This document shows, in pieces, positions 34,672-47,313 of a stretch of DNA of 64,000 bases; within the stretch, counting starts at the first letter, position 1, and every line of letters begins with the position of its first letter. The stretch covers positions 62,001 to 126,000 of the forward strand of contig JAZKJV010007250.1 of the NCBI GenBank assembly GCA_037367405.1, in the 5' to 3' direction. Source of the DNA: Ottelia alismoides (Eukaryota > Streptophyta > Magnoliopsida > Alismatales > Hydrocharitaceae). A program made the translations under genes and the position numbers. The notes below the pieces were generated by a model. The model had not been told where the DNA came from. It did not search any database and was given only the letters and a program-made list of their open reading frames with translations.

Positions 34672-34950
34672 AAGGGGACGGTTGTGACCGTCCCCTTTGG
34701 TTTGAACAAAGGGGACGGTCGCAATCGTCCCCTCTAATGGTCACCAAAGGCGACGCCCATGACCGTCTCCTTTGATATGAACAAATGGGACGGTCATGAC
34801 TGTCCCCTTTGGTTGAAAATATGGGACGTTCACAGAAACCGTCCCCTCTGATCAAATGGGACGCCACCAAAGGGGACGGACTGACAACCGTCTCCTTTGA
34901 TCAAAGGGGACGGTTCTCTACTCAGAGGGGACGGTCTACGACCGTCGCCT
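34672..34950 (+). repeat. Right subterminal GGGGACGGT hairpin array
   Basis: About seven modules of the same palindrome type in tight succession, starting with AAAGGGGACGGTTGTGACCG at 34672. They have the same unit as the left array, so the element ends are symmetric. Confidence 0.9.
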
Positions 34951-34971
34951 GTTCTACTCCTTCTTGTAGTG

Positions 34972-34974
34972 ATG
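34972..34974 (+). repeat. CACTA target-site duplication, right
   Basis: ATG directly after the terminal GTAGTG, matching 32653-32655. Confidence 0.8.
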
Positions 34975-36900
34975 GTTTCAATTCTTGATGAGGAGGAAGG
35001 TGAGGAAAATCGGGAGGTTGTGAAAATCCATAATAGCAGCAAGAGTAATAGTTGTTTTTATTCCGGAGAAAACAAATACGACCAGAAAGGGACACCATGT
35101 TGTGGCTGCTTGTGGTCATAAACGTGCAAACACTACATGTAATCGCATACCTGGGACTACAAAACAACCACATGTGGAAATATAGTGATCGTAACCACAG
35201 GAGTAAAACCTCTTATTACCGAGTGTATGTGACCGCATACTCAGCATGTCGTGGTGCACACGTACGATTTAGGACTCTATTGCGAGTATCCCATGGTCAT
35301 CTATGTAAATGTAATCATTGAACTACGACTAGAGTGTTAACAACTATTAGTGGATACAAGTGGCCATTGGGAGCTCTACAGAACTACCTTACGACTATGG
35401 TGCCACCAAAGTGGGGGCCTCATCCTCCTCATAAAATCTTTATACCCCTCAAACTGCAGCAACCCATACTTCCATCCCAAGGCCCAGGTCCTCCTCCATC
35501 AGACTATGCCATGAGTAGTGCCCATAAATAACCTCCTCACCTTAGGTGCATAGCCACGGGCATTCCATCTTCCCTTACCTCTCACTTAAGCTCTTGAAAT
35601 TCATGTCATGACATTCATCGATAATGTCAGATGCCTCTTTAACTAAAAGTTATCTTGAAGAAAACGAGCGATCGATAACCTCAAGGAAATATTATCTTTG
35701 AAGAAAGACGAGCAATCGATAACCTCAAGGAAATATTACCTCAAATAACACCATCATCAACAAGACTAGAGGAGAAACAAAATACCATATCATCCACCAT
35801 CGACACCTTAACGGGAAATACATATTACATGACAGGTATCTCAAAACTACTATGTTGTCCATTACATACATATTACATGACAAGTCTCTCAAAACTACAA
35901 GTAATGTAAGAAATGCTAGTCACAAGTATTGTACCACAAGTAGACTGTGTAGTTGAATAAAAAGAAGTAACTCCGAGCCGCTCACTACTGCGGCTGCTTC
36001 TGAGAACCTGTGGATCCACCACCTAAGTACATTATGAGCAAAGTTGCCTAACATGATATAAAAATTACAACAAGTAAGATACTAAAGAAGTGTGTAAAAG
36101 AAACAGCGTGGTAAATTATCCTCATAAAGAAAGCAACTCTAGTCATTTTCATTAAATATGAATAACCCATGCTTCGTGGATACTCTGTGATCTTGGTATA
36201 CATGAGTCCTCACACCATGAATCTAAGGCAATGAGAATGCCTTAGGGTTGGGGCACCTCCATAGGAATGCAGTGAGGTCCAATGCATCCTAACTAAGTTC
36301 CCAACATGCCCACTTAGCTTTATTTATAAAATTGTGGCTCTGATCCCCAAATCAAGTCACAACCCATGAATCACCGTGAACCGTCCAATTCCACTACCCA
36401 TGTGTAAGAGTCCATGGTGGCATAGGGCACAAGTCAGGGTTCTGGATACTAATATAATTTGTACCATAGTCTAAATCACCACGACCATCACAATCCTCCT
36501 TATGCACAGGAGACTTGTATTTCATTCCCAACTTCATTTAAACACATTTCCTAGATCCTCTTTTAGTGCTCCTACTCGAAATACTAACCAATATAGCCTA
36601 CACCAGACAACACATGGTATTAACTCTAAGTCAACAAACAAAACATTAGGCTACCAATCATGACTTCTTGACCTGCACTCAATAAACTGGGATAAAGGCA
36701 TGCAAGTACTAAGGTTGAACACTGTTTGGTGATTTCTCGATGTGCCAAGCAACATGTCTCCTAACCAACACAATTGTTGGCTTTGTAGCATCTAAGTTTC
36801 TACCCGAGGCCCCAAGGGTGAATTCCCCTCTCATGAATCGCATAATCATCATCATAGTTCTTCTCTATTAGCCCTCTATCTTAAGTATTTCAATAAGCAT
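34975..36900. other. Unassigned DNA with two short tandem duplications
   Basis: No gene recognised; the frames at 34897-35531 have no motifs. A 43-base block (ATCGATAACCTCAAGGAAAT) is duplicated at 35651-35738. A block around ACATATTACATGACA is repeated about 49 bases apart at 35820-35898. The stretch 36190-36840 has the texture of a decayed element, but I could not place it. Confidence 0.45.
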
Positions 36901-39900
36901 TAACTCAAAATTAACATTAATTATTAACCCTTTGTATATAATTAATACTAATTAATGTACATATATAACAATTATAAATGTTGTACATATATCCATATAT
37001 ATTGATTATTATTTTATGTGTTTCTTCATCATTAAAAATCCCATAAAAAATAACATGGTATTTTAAATAATAATATGTATATTGTTTATTATTCAAAATA
37101 TCAAGAAAATTAACAAAGAATTAAAATAATTATTTTTATACATATAAAAATACTTGCAAAAAGATTATATTGTATATCTTACTTATTTTGATTTCAAGTT
37201 CTACATGAAAGTTGTAGACCTTAAAAAGATCTATAACTTTCACATTGAACATTTTTTCTTATTATTCCTCTAACTATTTTTATTAATTTACAAGTATTTT
37301 TGGTATTTTAGATTTTTATGATTGGGACACGTGTCCCCATCTTATGCTTCTATGTAGCCGCCCCTTAAGGTCCACCCGCCTCTCTTCCTAAACGTCTGAT
37401 CTCCTTGATCAGACGGTCGTTGTCTTATCTGGGTCATTGTGTTGTCTTCTGTTTGATCCCTTGATCAAACCAATCATGCCCTCACAACCATGCCTAATTC
37501 CAGACCATCTAATCTCGATCAAATATTGTCATCTCGTCTTCTACCTCTAACCGCCTAACTATATAGAGATGCATCCCTTCATACCTTGCCTCCTTTGCTA
37601 ATTTCTCTAGGACTCCATACACATGCCCTCTTCTCTTCATTTCACCACTGATCGACAGCATGTGCTTCCGACATCTTTTCCAACTCCCTAACCCCTTGGT
37701 TCTCCCTCAACTCCGATGTGGAGCGGTGGTTGAAACAATCACCCCACAACCGTCTAACCTTCATTCTTATTCCATCGAAACCAAGGCATCTGCCATCATC
37801 AATCGCCATCCTCCATTTGCGAGATACACTTCTAGATTCCATCCTCCTTCTATGGTAAAGATTGAGAGCGAAGATGGAGACCGTCTCTCTAGTGAGACCC
37901 ACAAGGATCCATCTTGCTACAACACCATCAAACCAACTACTCGAGCTCAGTTTCGTAGATTGAAACATCGAGCGAAGATCGAAGTTCATCAAACTCCACT
38001 CCAGGCTCGATTCAATCATCATCTTCGTCTCCCTCTGTTTCACTTTGATTCCCATGTAAGCTTTTATTCCTTAATCTTTTAATTTCTCCATTTTTTTACC
38101 CATTTAACCACACAATCTTTGACTCATCTCATCTCACCCACACATTTACGATGTCTCATTATTCTATACAGAGACACCATCTCACTTCAACCATCTCCAG
38201 ATCACTTCCCTCATCTTGATTTGTCTCCTTCCTGTACAAGAGCTTACACCCAATTAGGGCTATTATCTAATCCACTTACTTTCCCTTTAATTCTTTTCCA
38301 TTTCTCTTTGGTTTCCTTCGAGTAGACAAGCTAACTCAGTAGGTCCTCATTGAATAGAATTTCTCTCTATCTCTGATCATTTAATTTCGCTCCGATGAGC
38401 TCTCATCACTGGGATACTTTAGGTCGTTATACTTCACCACTAAAGCCTCACGGTATTCACTAGACATCCTACATCCTTCATCGACCTTCAAGTTAAGCAA
38501 AGGAGTACAAAGGAGCATGCCATAACACATCGAAACCCAAGCTTTGCCGCCGCGAGTGGAGGAGGAAGAAGACCATCTCACGAGTGTTTGATTAGATCCT
38601 TGGATCTAATCAAGTGATTCTGATCCAAACCAGAAGAGCCACCCACACAACCATTTCAAGCCTCGAGGATGGAGCACCCTAACCAAAGCCAAAGCAACGT
38701 CGCGTGCCACATCGATCCGAGCCTGACTTGTCCACCCGAACCTCCAAATGTCCTCTGCATGTGCATTGCAGGATGTTTATAGACCAGAACCTCTAAGTTT
38801 TCCAAATTGCATTCTAGTCCAGTTATCACGCGCCTGCTACGCGTGCATGTGGGTTTTTTACAGGAATGCCCCGTCGATTTCCTTTATTTCAAGATAAGTA
38901 TCACACCATTTTAACTTTTATATAACCCTAGTGGTTTGTTTAGTTGCATTTGTACCCCTAATTTGTGAGTCTTTTGTGTAGAGTTAATTACCTTTTATAT
39001 AAAAAGGCCCATGTATTCAAACCTTAATATCTTTAGATTTATAATTCCTTTTTCCATGAAATTGATCTTGTATAAAAACCAATAAAAATATCTTTGATTT
39101 TATATGTGTGGTTTATGAAATTACTTAAATGACAAAGTACTAAAAATCAGAGAAAAATTATTGCTTTTATTGATTAATTCAATTCAATTATTCACCTTTA
39201 AGCATAATCATTAATCTGTTCACATCATTGTTTCACTTTACTACTTATAATTTTACTAGTCTCACTCGTTATTAATCATTTGATTATTTACCTAGTGAAA
39301 TTATATGCATGTATTAAGTGGATCCTTGTTTGAATGAAAGAATGGACTAATTGATAAGCATTTTATTTGGATTTGAATTGCATTGGCTTAAAAAGCCTTG
39401 AACTTATTAAATTAGGGTTTAATCAAGAGCTTTCTTTAAATAACCTACGAGGGAGTCTCGTCCTCGATACTCGAGTCAAGGTCAATTATGTGTCTTGTTT
39501 GAAATTTATCTTGTCATAAAAAACTCAAGGATTTTGAACCCATAAATGCCTCAAAGGGAGAACAAGTCATATCCTTTTAATATATATAAAACCTGCAAGA
39601 TGTGTGTTTTGTAGGCACTTGTCTTTGTTTGTTCATTCTCATCATTTTGTTTTATTAATACATTCACATTTAAAAATCAAATAAAAAGAGAACGCATAGT
39701 TATTTTACATTGTATTGATCTAAATTCCATTAATTAATCACTTAATTAAATATTCAACGCTTACATTAAATCAATTAATTGCCCGTTTCCTTGTGTTCCA
39801 CCCTGGACTTATCTAGGATAAATTAGATCAAGTCCTCTTTACAGGGATATTATGACTTTGTTCTAATAAGTTATTAATTGGTTGTATTACAATGAGATCG

Positions 39901-39929
39901 AATTAAAATAACCAATTAGTGGTTAATCA
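36900..39929 (+). mobile_element. Family B LTR (5' boundary approximate)
   Basis: The 3' end is set by a primer-binding site starting at 39932. The body follows the same plan as families 1 and C. An A+T-rich start contains CATTAATTATTAACCC, close to the family 1 LTR start. It then has the mid-LTR inverted repeat at 37203-37243 and a C-rich block (37330-38780) with donor-like GTAAGCTT at 38056. A zone of alternating GCGTGC words lies near 38830, and an A+T-rich third includes CACCCTGGACTTATC at 39800. No clear TG terminus is visible at the left. Overlapping frames at 37642-38082 run on both strands at once and are not genes. Confidence 0.65.
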
Positions 39930-39931
39930 GA

Positions 39932-39949
39932 TGGTGTCGTTGATGGGGA
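39932..39949 (+). promoter_or_regulatory. Primer-binding site, tRNA-Asp type, family B
   Basis: TGGTGTCGTTGATGGGGA matches the tRNA-Asp complement at about 14 of 18 positions, two bases after the LTR end (AATCA). Confidence 0.7.
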
Positions 39950-41741
39950 CATATCATTATTAGTTGATTTATTTAGGTTTAAATATTGATTTTGGTGTAA
40001 TTTAGGTTAAGTGTTTGATGTGTTGAATTTAATATTTCAGTTGATTTGTTGTGTTGATTGTTTATGTGTTCTGACTATTTTATACCTAGATACTTTTATC
40101 TTGAGTATATCTAATCCTTAATTATTTTGTGGCAAGGCCTGCAAAGTTGACAAAGACCAACGTATCGTGTAGGCGAAGAGCTTGGAGCTTAAGTTGAGGA
40201 GTCCTTGACACTTAAATTGGATTGAGATATTCAGTTAGAGTAATTAGTCATTTTTGTTATGTCAATTTGCGTTATATTTATTTGCGAAAATTAGTTTAAT
40301 TTCCTTATTTATAGCGGTTCTCGATTGAGATCTCGTAAGTGTAAACAAAGGCCTCTTTATTTTATTCTTTAACTTGTGTTGTGTTGAGGACCCTAGAGGA
40401 CTCGACTTGAGTGGGGTAACTAGGATTATGCACACATTTCTAAATAGTCAAATTTAGGTTAGTTTGCCTTGTGCCTAATCGTAAATTAGGCCATAATTTT
40501 AAATCTTGAGATCCACTCATCTCCTAGATTCATTAATATATGCACCTTAATACATTCTATTTAGTTCAAATTAATTGGATATTTTTCTCGTTAATAGAAC
40601 TCTTACTTAGGGTGAGGTTTTTATACTTGCACCATATAGTTTAGATCTTTATATATTCAGTCTAGCATTCACATGGAGAGTTCTGGGAAGTGTTGTAAGT
40701 ATTCCTGATCGACTGCATGCATCATTGATTATCAAATGCATTCCATTTTCACATTCTTTACTCTTGGCTTCCAACTTAAGATTAAAGAAAAAGGGTTTAA
40801 ATGATAGGCAAATTTTTGATGTCATCACATTAAAATTTAGCGATATCCTAGCTCTAAATTTTGAACAGAATTATGCAAGTCGACTTAAATAACTTGGAAT
40901 AAAATCAACCATGTATTACGTATTTATAAAGCCTTTATTGAACACATGTACTTGCCCCTGACGTAGTGGGTGAGGACGAATCCCCTTACGTTAGAGACCA
41001 AATCTCTGGACTTCCACCATGTCTCCAGATCCAACTTTTGTGGATTTAGGAGCTTAAGTAGTTGCCTCCAACCTTAGAAATATGTTTTGGTTGGTATGCA
41101 TCTATGTCTCTTTTAGGGTGTGATATTGAACGTATCAGCTCGAGAAGATCACCTCATTGATTGAGAGCATACATGAGCATTAATGAGAATAGGGCAACTC
41201 CCTATTCTTAATTCTTTGAAAGATTGGATTATGACTAACTTAAAATTGATAAGATAAATTGGCCAAACTCTTATGACCTTCATGGGTGAAGTTGGTAAAA
41301 TTATCAAAGGATTTGAATTGTGTTTGTATTGTGTGAGTTGATTATGCACATTCAAGTACACCATAGTACTAGACCACCATTGATTCAATTGTGTTTGTAT
41401 AGACTCCTATTGATTTTGAAGATGGATAATAATGGGAGAATTTTGTTCGGAATTTGCGAATCTTTCAGTGACTTCTCCATAGATCACGTATTACATGGTT
41501 CGTGGAAGTTCACTCCATGGATCTACTTGGCCTCATGACGTTCTTCAGCCTAGGTTCACTTACAACACTTCTTCTGACTTAAGACCTCTCTTTTCCGAAG
41601 GATTTCAATAAGATTCTTATAAGATGCCTCCAAAGTGACAAAATGGTGAGGAGGAGGAATGCGAAGACCTAATGCAGATGATTCTTGCTAGGTTGGTGTT
41701 GCAAAACTAAGACTAGGTACCAGGGTTCGGTCTTGGAGGGC
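39950..41741 (+). mobile_element. Family B 5' internal leader
   Basis: Colinear with the family 1 leader. It contains TTTTGTGGCAAGGCC at 40125, equivalent to the acceptor-like site. The TTATAGCGGTTCTCGATTGAG stretch near 40308 matches the CGATCGAAGACTCG stretch of family 1. The leader motif is at 41247-41308 (GTGAAGTTGGTAAAATTATC). No gag, protease or RT was found before the sequence changes at about 41740. The frame at 41320-41538 is unrecognised. Confidence 0.6.
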
Positions 41742-41984
41742 CTATAGTGTTTGACAAGTATATTTGGGGGCTGAATCGATCATTCTCCCTCCCTTTTTTT
41801 TGAGATAACGGAATGGAAGAAAAGTAATGAAACCTGCGATTGCTGCTGAATAACCTCCTTTGACTTTATCAAGGATCAAGCCTTTGACCTTTTTGTTCGT
41901 TCGCCAAATCTTCTTCAGTTCCATCCAAGCGAATCCGACAATCATTGTATCGACCTCTCTCACGGAGTGTGTCACCCAACCCAA
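41742..41984 (-). pseudogene. rps1: Fragment resembling plant mitochondrial ribosomal protein S1
   Basis: In an 80-codon minus-strand frame, residues about 20-55 match the S1 domain of plant mitochondrial rps1: ELKKIWRTNKKVKG, then KVKGGYSAAIAGFITFLPF. The KGGY.(V/A)AIAG(F/Y)I.FLP signature is specific to S1 proteins of this type, which bind RNA in the small ribosomal subunit. Full-length plant mitochondrial S1 is much longer, so only the central piece is here. After LPF the frame becomes unfamiliar (RYLKKKGGRM) and stops. It lies between the family B leader and LTR Y, with no intron, start context or targeting peptide visible. A nuclear insertion of mitochondrial DNA or a relic of a transferred gene is likely. 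Confidence 0.6.
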
Positions 41985-41989
41985 GCATT

Positions 41990-44900
41990 ATCAACAACAA
42001 TTAACCCACAAATGAATGGTGAATCAAATGAAAATGTATGCAAGTTAAAATTTATTATAAACTCTACAAAATGTAAAACAAACAGTAGAGGTCGAACCAC
42101 ATAGAGCATATAGAGTAGAGAAGGATTGAATATGCTACTTAAGATTATTTATCTTTTTTTTGAAATGTTTTTGTGGGCTTTAATTTTATATTTTTTATGG
42201 ATTTTTTACCTTTTTACATTTTTTATATTTTAATTTTGTAAATTTTATTTTTTTATTTAAAAATCGAATAAATCTTAATATAGTCCATAAGTATACTATA
42301 TATATAAAATTGAAAAAGAAATGTTTCTGGATTTTTAAAATATTACAAATAAACTCAAATTTAAAGAAATAAAGTGTTTTGGGTTATAAATATTTTTTAT
42401 AATCTTTGGATAATTTTTGAGGATTTATTTGGATTTTTAAATAAAGAAATGCATAAAATAAGGAAAACAGAAAATCCAAGATATTAGAATGGGTTTAATA
42501 AATATGTCTCTTATCATATTGAACCTCAAATCAATTTTCTTAGATATAGTGAAACATAAGGAAAATTCAGGAACTTAGAACATATTTGTGAATTTATCCG
42601 GTTTTGTAGATTTTCATAAGATTTTCTGTTTTTTTTCAATTTTTAGTGTTTTTTATATTTTATAACAATATTTAAAAATAAGGTGAAATATGAATAAATA
42701 ATTATACATGATTTTTTATCGATTTTTTTAAAACATTTTGTAGTTTTTATGGATTCTAAAATGTTAAATAATAGAAGATGCAATATTTTATTTTTTTATA
42801 AATAGGAGAATAATTTCTAATTCCTTACAAAAAAATAAATACATGTGATAAAATAAGGTTCCGTGCACTTCATATAACTTTCCTAAAAATTTTAGATGCA
42901 AAATGTTATTTTTAGTAATTAAATGCAAGCTCAAAAATAAATCAACAATACATGGACCTAGTTGTAATTTCTAAGAAGTCACACATCATTTAATAACTCC
43001 TTAATAAAGTACAAGGACATACATGAAATATTCACAATTTAAAATATAATATATACTCAGTCTTAGTCTAAATGCAAATAACATAAACAACAAGTCCAAG
43101 CATACAATTTATCCAAAATGATTTATATTGACACTAAAAGTTTTAGGACCAAACAATAACAAACAACCCATAGGGGGTCCATTCAAAATTCCCTTCCACC
43201 CATGCATACATGCACGTGAGATGACCTGGCACTGGACTAAAGTGCAATAAAAGGAAAGCTTCAGGTCCAAAGTGCAAATATTATAGAAATATTACTACTA
43301 CAAATGGAAGTTTGTATACTAAATATTAAAAATAAAAAGGCTGGGGGTGTGAAGTGCAAATATCTTAATGACACGTTAAAAGATGGTTGGGATCTCTTCA
43401 CTTATCAACGTGGCACGCAGATAACAATGGATGATGCGTCACAGCTGAAGGGCTGAGATTAGATCTCAGCCGAGATTCAAAGGCTCTAGTGCATCCAATC
43501 CAACGGCTGCTGCCATGCCTAGCGATTGTTCTTCATCCAATGGCTCCGAGCTGATCGTGAAGAATATATCAAGAACAACCAAACTTTGAGCTTCGATCTT
43601 GCCTCCTATGTGATACTGACACATCCCTTGCTGCTGAGATGCTTTCCGTGTTCCTTCCATGATTTTATAACTGGTAGATTCTATGAGAAGTCCAAACCTC
43701 ATTGATGGAGGCATGGAGCGTTGAGAAACATGGGAGACCTGTAGATCCTGATTTTGGTCTCCAGATAGAGTCTTGCGGCTCTTTGACCTTCACAAAATGA
43801 TCAGAGCTCAATGAAAATGCTCCTTGACCCAGGGTTAGGCAAAAAATTGGGGAAATGGTGAAGATGGAGGTGCTCGGGCAAGCTGCAGAGGTAGAGCGCT
43901 GGTCTCCCTTATCTATTGGAGATCAACTGTGAAGAACGGGTGGAGGATGCAAAGAAGATAATGAGGAATGATAAGGAGGTGAAATGGGGTCGAGACGGCG
44001 TCGGAAATAGGTGAGATAGAGGCCGGATCCTAGAGCTTTAGTGAGATCTTTTTATGGATTTATGCTACTAATTATCCTAGGAATCGAAAGAATAAAGAAA
44101 TACGAAAATGACCTACCCATAATGGTCGAGAGCAGAAAAACTGGAAGCTTGGCCCCCAGCGATGGAAAATATCCTTTAAACTCCTTCTCCTAGCCTCGAG
44201 TCGAGGGATCTCAGCTACTGTCACAAGGGAGAAGCTTATAAGAATGGATTCAAGGTGTTACAGTTGCTCAACATGGAAAAAAATTTTAAAAATGGGAGAA
44301 GGATATTATATATACAAGTTGCTTCCGAAGGGGCCTTTGCCTAGGGTTTTTGCGTGAGTCGATGGTTGACTTCGGTCGATCTTTGATTCGAGTGAAAGTT
44401 GATTATCTCGTGAAGAACTTTGCTAAAAAAAATAGGCGGCCAAGGAGATATGTGCCTAGTTAGAAAAGTTGGTAGTTGAGTGGGGTAAAAACAATGCTAG
44501 GATCGGTCCATAAAGGGAGCAGGGTAGTTGACAAGGGACAATGATCATCACACCCTCATTGTTCCACCTAGGATGCTAAAAGACAAATCGGTGCTAAAAA
44601 TAGAAATATAAATGATTTTAGTAAATAAATTTAGAATTTTAAAGTTGTTTCTTATTTTATGTACAATTTTTAGGTGATTTTTATTTATTTTTGTCTATTT
44701 ATTTATTATAGATTAATTTTTACAAATGTAATTATATGTATATATACATATATTTTATGTATTTTATTTCTATTTGTATTTTAACCTCTATTACCCTAGC
44801 TTCATATTTTTAACAGTATAATTAAATACATATTTATAGATTTTTATTTTATTTGTATGATTTTATTTATTCACATAAATAATTGTATATATATAATTTA

Positions 44901-45630
44901 TAGGTATAATATACCAATGTATTATTTATTTGAATGTATTTTTAATGATTTTATTTTGTATTTAATTTTTTGATATATTTTGATAAATATTTATAATTGT
45001 TAAAAAATATAAGAGAGTAGAAATATAAAGAATAAAATATATGAGTAAAATATATAGATACATAGTATAATGGGAGCCTAAAAAGCAGGCTTTTGTATCT
45101 TAAATCCATTTTTAATGAAAATGGGAGCCTAAAAAAGTAGGCTTTTGTATCTTAAATTCATTTTTAATGAAACCATTTTCATTGGATAGAGAATTTAATC
45201 TAGAATACAAAGGATGTGTGTTTGGTTTATTTTAACTTCAAATGTAGAAGATATTTATATGTGAAATTTCCTTTGCGGCTTTTCCATCTGTGTGTCCCAG
45301 TTGCACAATGCATTATTTTTATATGAAATTGATTTTGTATTTTTCAATACATTAATGTGTCTATGTTTCAATTTGAAAATATCTTTATTTTTATATGTAG
45401 TGCATTGAGCACCTAGGGTTTCTAGGTATCTGTGTCATTTTGTCTATATATTATTTTGCCCTTATCTCCCCATACTTTATTCCTTATCGACTAAGTCAAT
45501 ATTTGATTAGTCTCAGGGTTTAAGGTCAGTCAATATTTACAATACTTCCTTTATTTTTCTTCTCTTTTCTTTATTCATTTATTTTTTATTTAACTGCAAG
45601 TATTTATGTACTATTTAAATACTGTGGGCC
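41990..45630 (-). mobile_element. LTR Y, 3' LTR of minus-strand element E2
   Basis: About 3.6 kb of LTR-type sequence on the distal side of the E2 polymerase genes. The end nearest 41990 carries the AGTAGAGGTCGAAC stretch (42089) that matches AGTAGAGGTTCG near the end of the E3 LTR (63000). The middle has a G+C-richer block (43380-44260) and the right part is very A+T rich. Blocks near 45070-45530 match LTR X. The TGATGAAT opening expected at the right end was not found, so its first bases were lost with the adjoining integrase. Confidence 0.6.
45070..45172 (+). repeat. 51-bp tandem duplication inside LTR Y
   Basis: ATGGGAGCCT at 45070 recurs at 45121, with the block to TTTTTAATGAAA nearly identical (three or four differences). 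Confidence 0.9.
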
Positions 45631-45829
45631 ACTAGAGGCCACATTACAATACCTTGGTTACCATCTGGCTTTGTGAATGGTGTCCTCCTACGTTGAGCTT
45701 ATGGTAGTGCTCGAAGACATTGGTGTATTCTTCCTGAGGAATGCACTATCTCTAGATGCAATCCATGCCTTACCTGAAAAGGTACGGATCTTCCTGTTGA
45801 TACCAATTGATGTCAGACAAAAATTTACC

Positions 45830-46329
45830 CTTCTTATATGTATTCCAGTCTTGTGGGACTACCCAGAAACAAGGTAGTTGATAATACGAGAATACTAAGG
45901 GAGTGAGGTGACACTCAAGATCTCATCCAGAAATGCGTATGAGATTGGTGCATCACCCACGGGAACAATTGGGCATTCAATTCTAGATAGGTGATATGCC
46001 ACCACATTCGTAACTCCAAGTTTGTCCCTTATTTCCAAATAAAATTCTTGGAACAGAAGGATCCAATGAAGTAGATGGGATTTGACATCCTTGTTTTGTT
46101 GTAAATACCTGATGGCAGAGTGGTCAGAGAAAATGATAACTTTAGATCAAAGAAGATGTGATCTGAATTTCTCTAAGGTGAAAACCACAACTAGAAACTC
46201 TTTCTCAGTCACAATGTAATTCTTTTGGACATCATCTGATATCTTGCTAGCATAGTGAATTGCAAATGGAAGTCCATCACTGTGTTGTACCAACACAGCC
46301 CCAATAGCGAAATCTGATGCATTTGTCAT
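45830..46329 (-). pseudogene. E2 RNase H and integrase N-terminal stub
   Basis: RNase H begins ASDFAIGAVLVQ at about 46325 and runs into SDHSAIRYLQ, VVAYHLSRIE and YSRIINYLVSG, the order seen in Athila polyproteins up to the start of integrase. RNase H normally degrades the RNA strand of the hybrid. The residue before ASDFA, normally the catalytic aspartate, is Asn. A stop interrupts the part at 46140. Similarity ends near 45850, so the HHCC and D-D-E integrase domains are missing before the LTR. E2 cannot integrate on its own. Confidence 0.75.
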
Positions 46330-46461
46330 GATCTCGAATGCGAGAGACCTATTAGGTGGCTATATGACATGCGTTTGAGTAATCAGATTTTTTTAATTGA
46401 TCGAAAGCATGGAGGACTTTATCATCAAAAACAAAATCTACCTCATTGATCAGAAGCTCAG

Positions 46462-47313
46462 TCAATAAATCATGTTGAAGTCTTGGATTAATCTTCTATA
46501 AAATCTGACATGCCCCAGAAAAGACCTCACATTCTTCATAGATTTAGGTGGTTCAAGTTTGGCAATCACATACACATTTATTGGTTCTATCACCATATCT
46601 CGTTTGGAGATGGCGTGGCCTGATACAATCCCTTCGGTAACCATAAAGTGACTCTTTTCTCATGAAAGTACAAGGTTCACCTCACAACATCCCTTCAACA
46701 CTCATTCTAGGTACGAAAGACAAGCATCAAAACTATTACCATAGACCGAGAAATCATCCATAAAGACTTCTAGTAAACTACCCGCCATGTCGGCGAATGT
46801 GACCAACATACACCTTTGGAATGTAGAGATGACATTACACAATCCAAAAGGCATTCGATTAAAGGCATATGTGCCAAACAGACAAGTTAAAGTCATCATT
46901 TCTTGGTCTTCTAGAGCGATTGCCACTTGGTTATATCCCAAGTACTCAACCAAGAAGTAGAAGAACTCAATCACTTGATCAATGAATATTAGTGGAAAGT
47001 GATCCTTCTTGGTAGCTGAGTTGACGTGCCTGTAATAAACACAGACTCGCCAAGAAGTAGGTACACTATTACAAATATCCTCTTCTTGATCATTTGTGAC
47101 AATAGTAAATTCACATTTCTTCGGAACCACGTGTAGTGGGCTGACCCATTTAGCGTCCGGGATGGGATAAATGAAGCATGCTTCACACGACTTGGTGATT
47201 TCTTTCATGACTATGGTATGGATATTAGGGTTCAATCTCCTTTGGAATTCATGGAACAATTTACATCCATCTACCAAAAAGATACGATGTGAACATAGGC
47301 TAGGATTGATCAC
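46462..47313 (-). pseudogene. E2 reverse transcriptase, Athila type, inactivated
   Basis: The 203-codon frame at 46702-47313 holds the RT fingers and palm: RRLNPN, IYPIPDAKWVSPLHVVPKK, then RMPFGLCN and FQRCM, and VFMDDFSVYG with the FMDD box at 46753-46764. The thumb continues in another frame at 46462-46644 (SFLGHVRFYRR). F-M-DD followed by FSV and a separate small-domain thumb are typical of the Athila lineage. The first catalytic aspartate is lost: the usual LDGYSGYNQ reads LVEYLGYNQ. There is also a frameshift between palm and thumb, so this RT is dead. Confidence 0.85.

Larger units (their letters stand above)
32656..34971 (+). mobile_element. Complete non-autonomous CACTA (En/Spm) transposon, 2,316 bp
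   Basis: The element opens CACTACAA and closes TTGTAGTG, perfect 8-bp inverted termini with the diagnostic CACTA end, flanked by ATG duplications. Both subterminal regions (32690-33335 and 34672-34950) are packed with copies of a GGGGACGGT motif, mostly arranged as palindromes with ACCGTCCCC. In CACTA elements such subterminal repeats are the binding sites of the element's DNA-binding protein. The middle (33340-34670) has no transposase domain. The frame at 33448-33693 is low-complexity and unrecognised, so movement would need proteins from another copy. Confidence 0.93.

Noticed and set aside
37642..38082. Opposed frames of 137 and 140 codons
   Set aside because: Fully overlapping on both strands in the C-rich block of the family B LTR. 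No motif.
41742..41984. Functional nuclear rps1 gene
   Set aside because: Only the central S1 signature is present; no start context, targeting sequence or full-length C-terminus, and LTR sequence begins immediately beside it.
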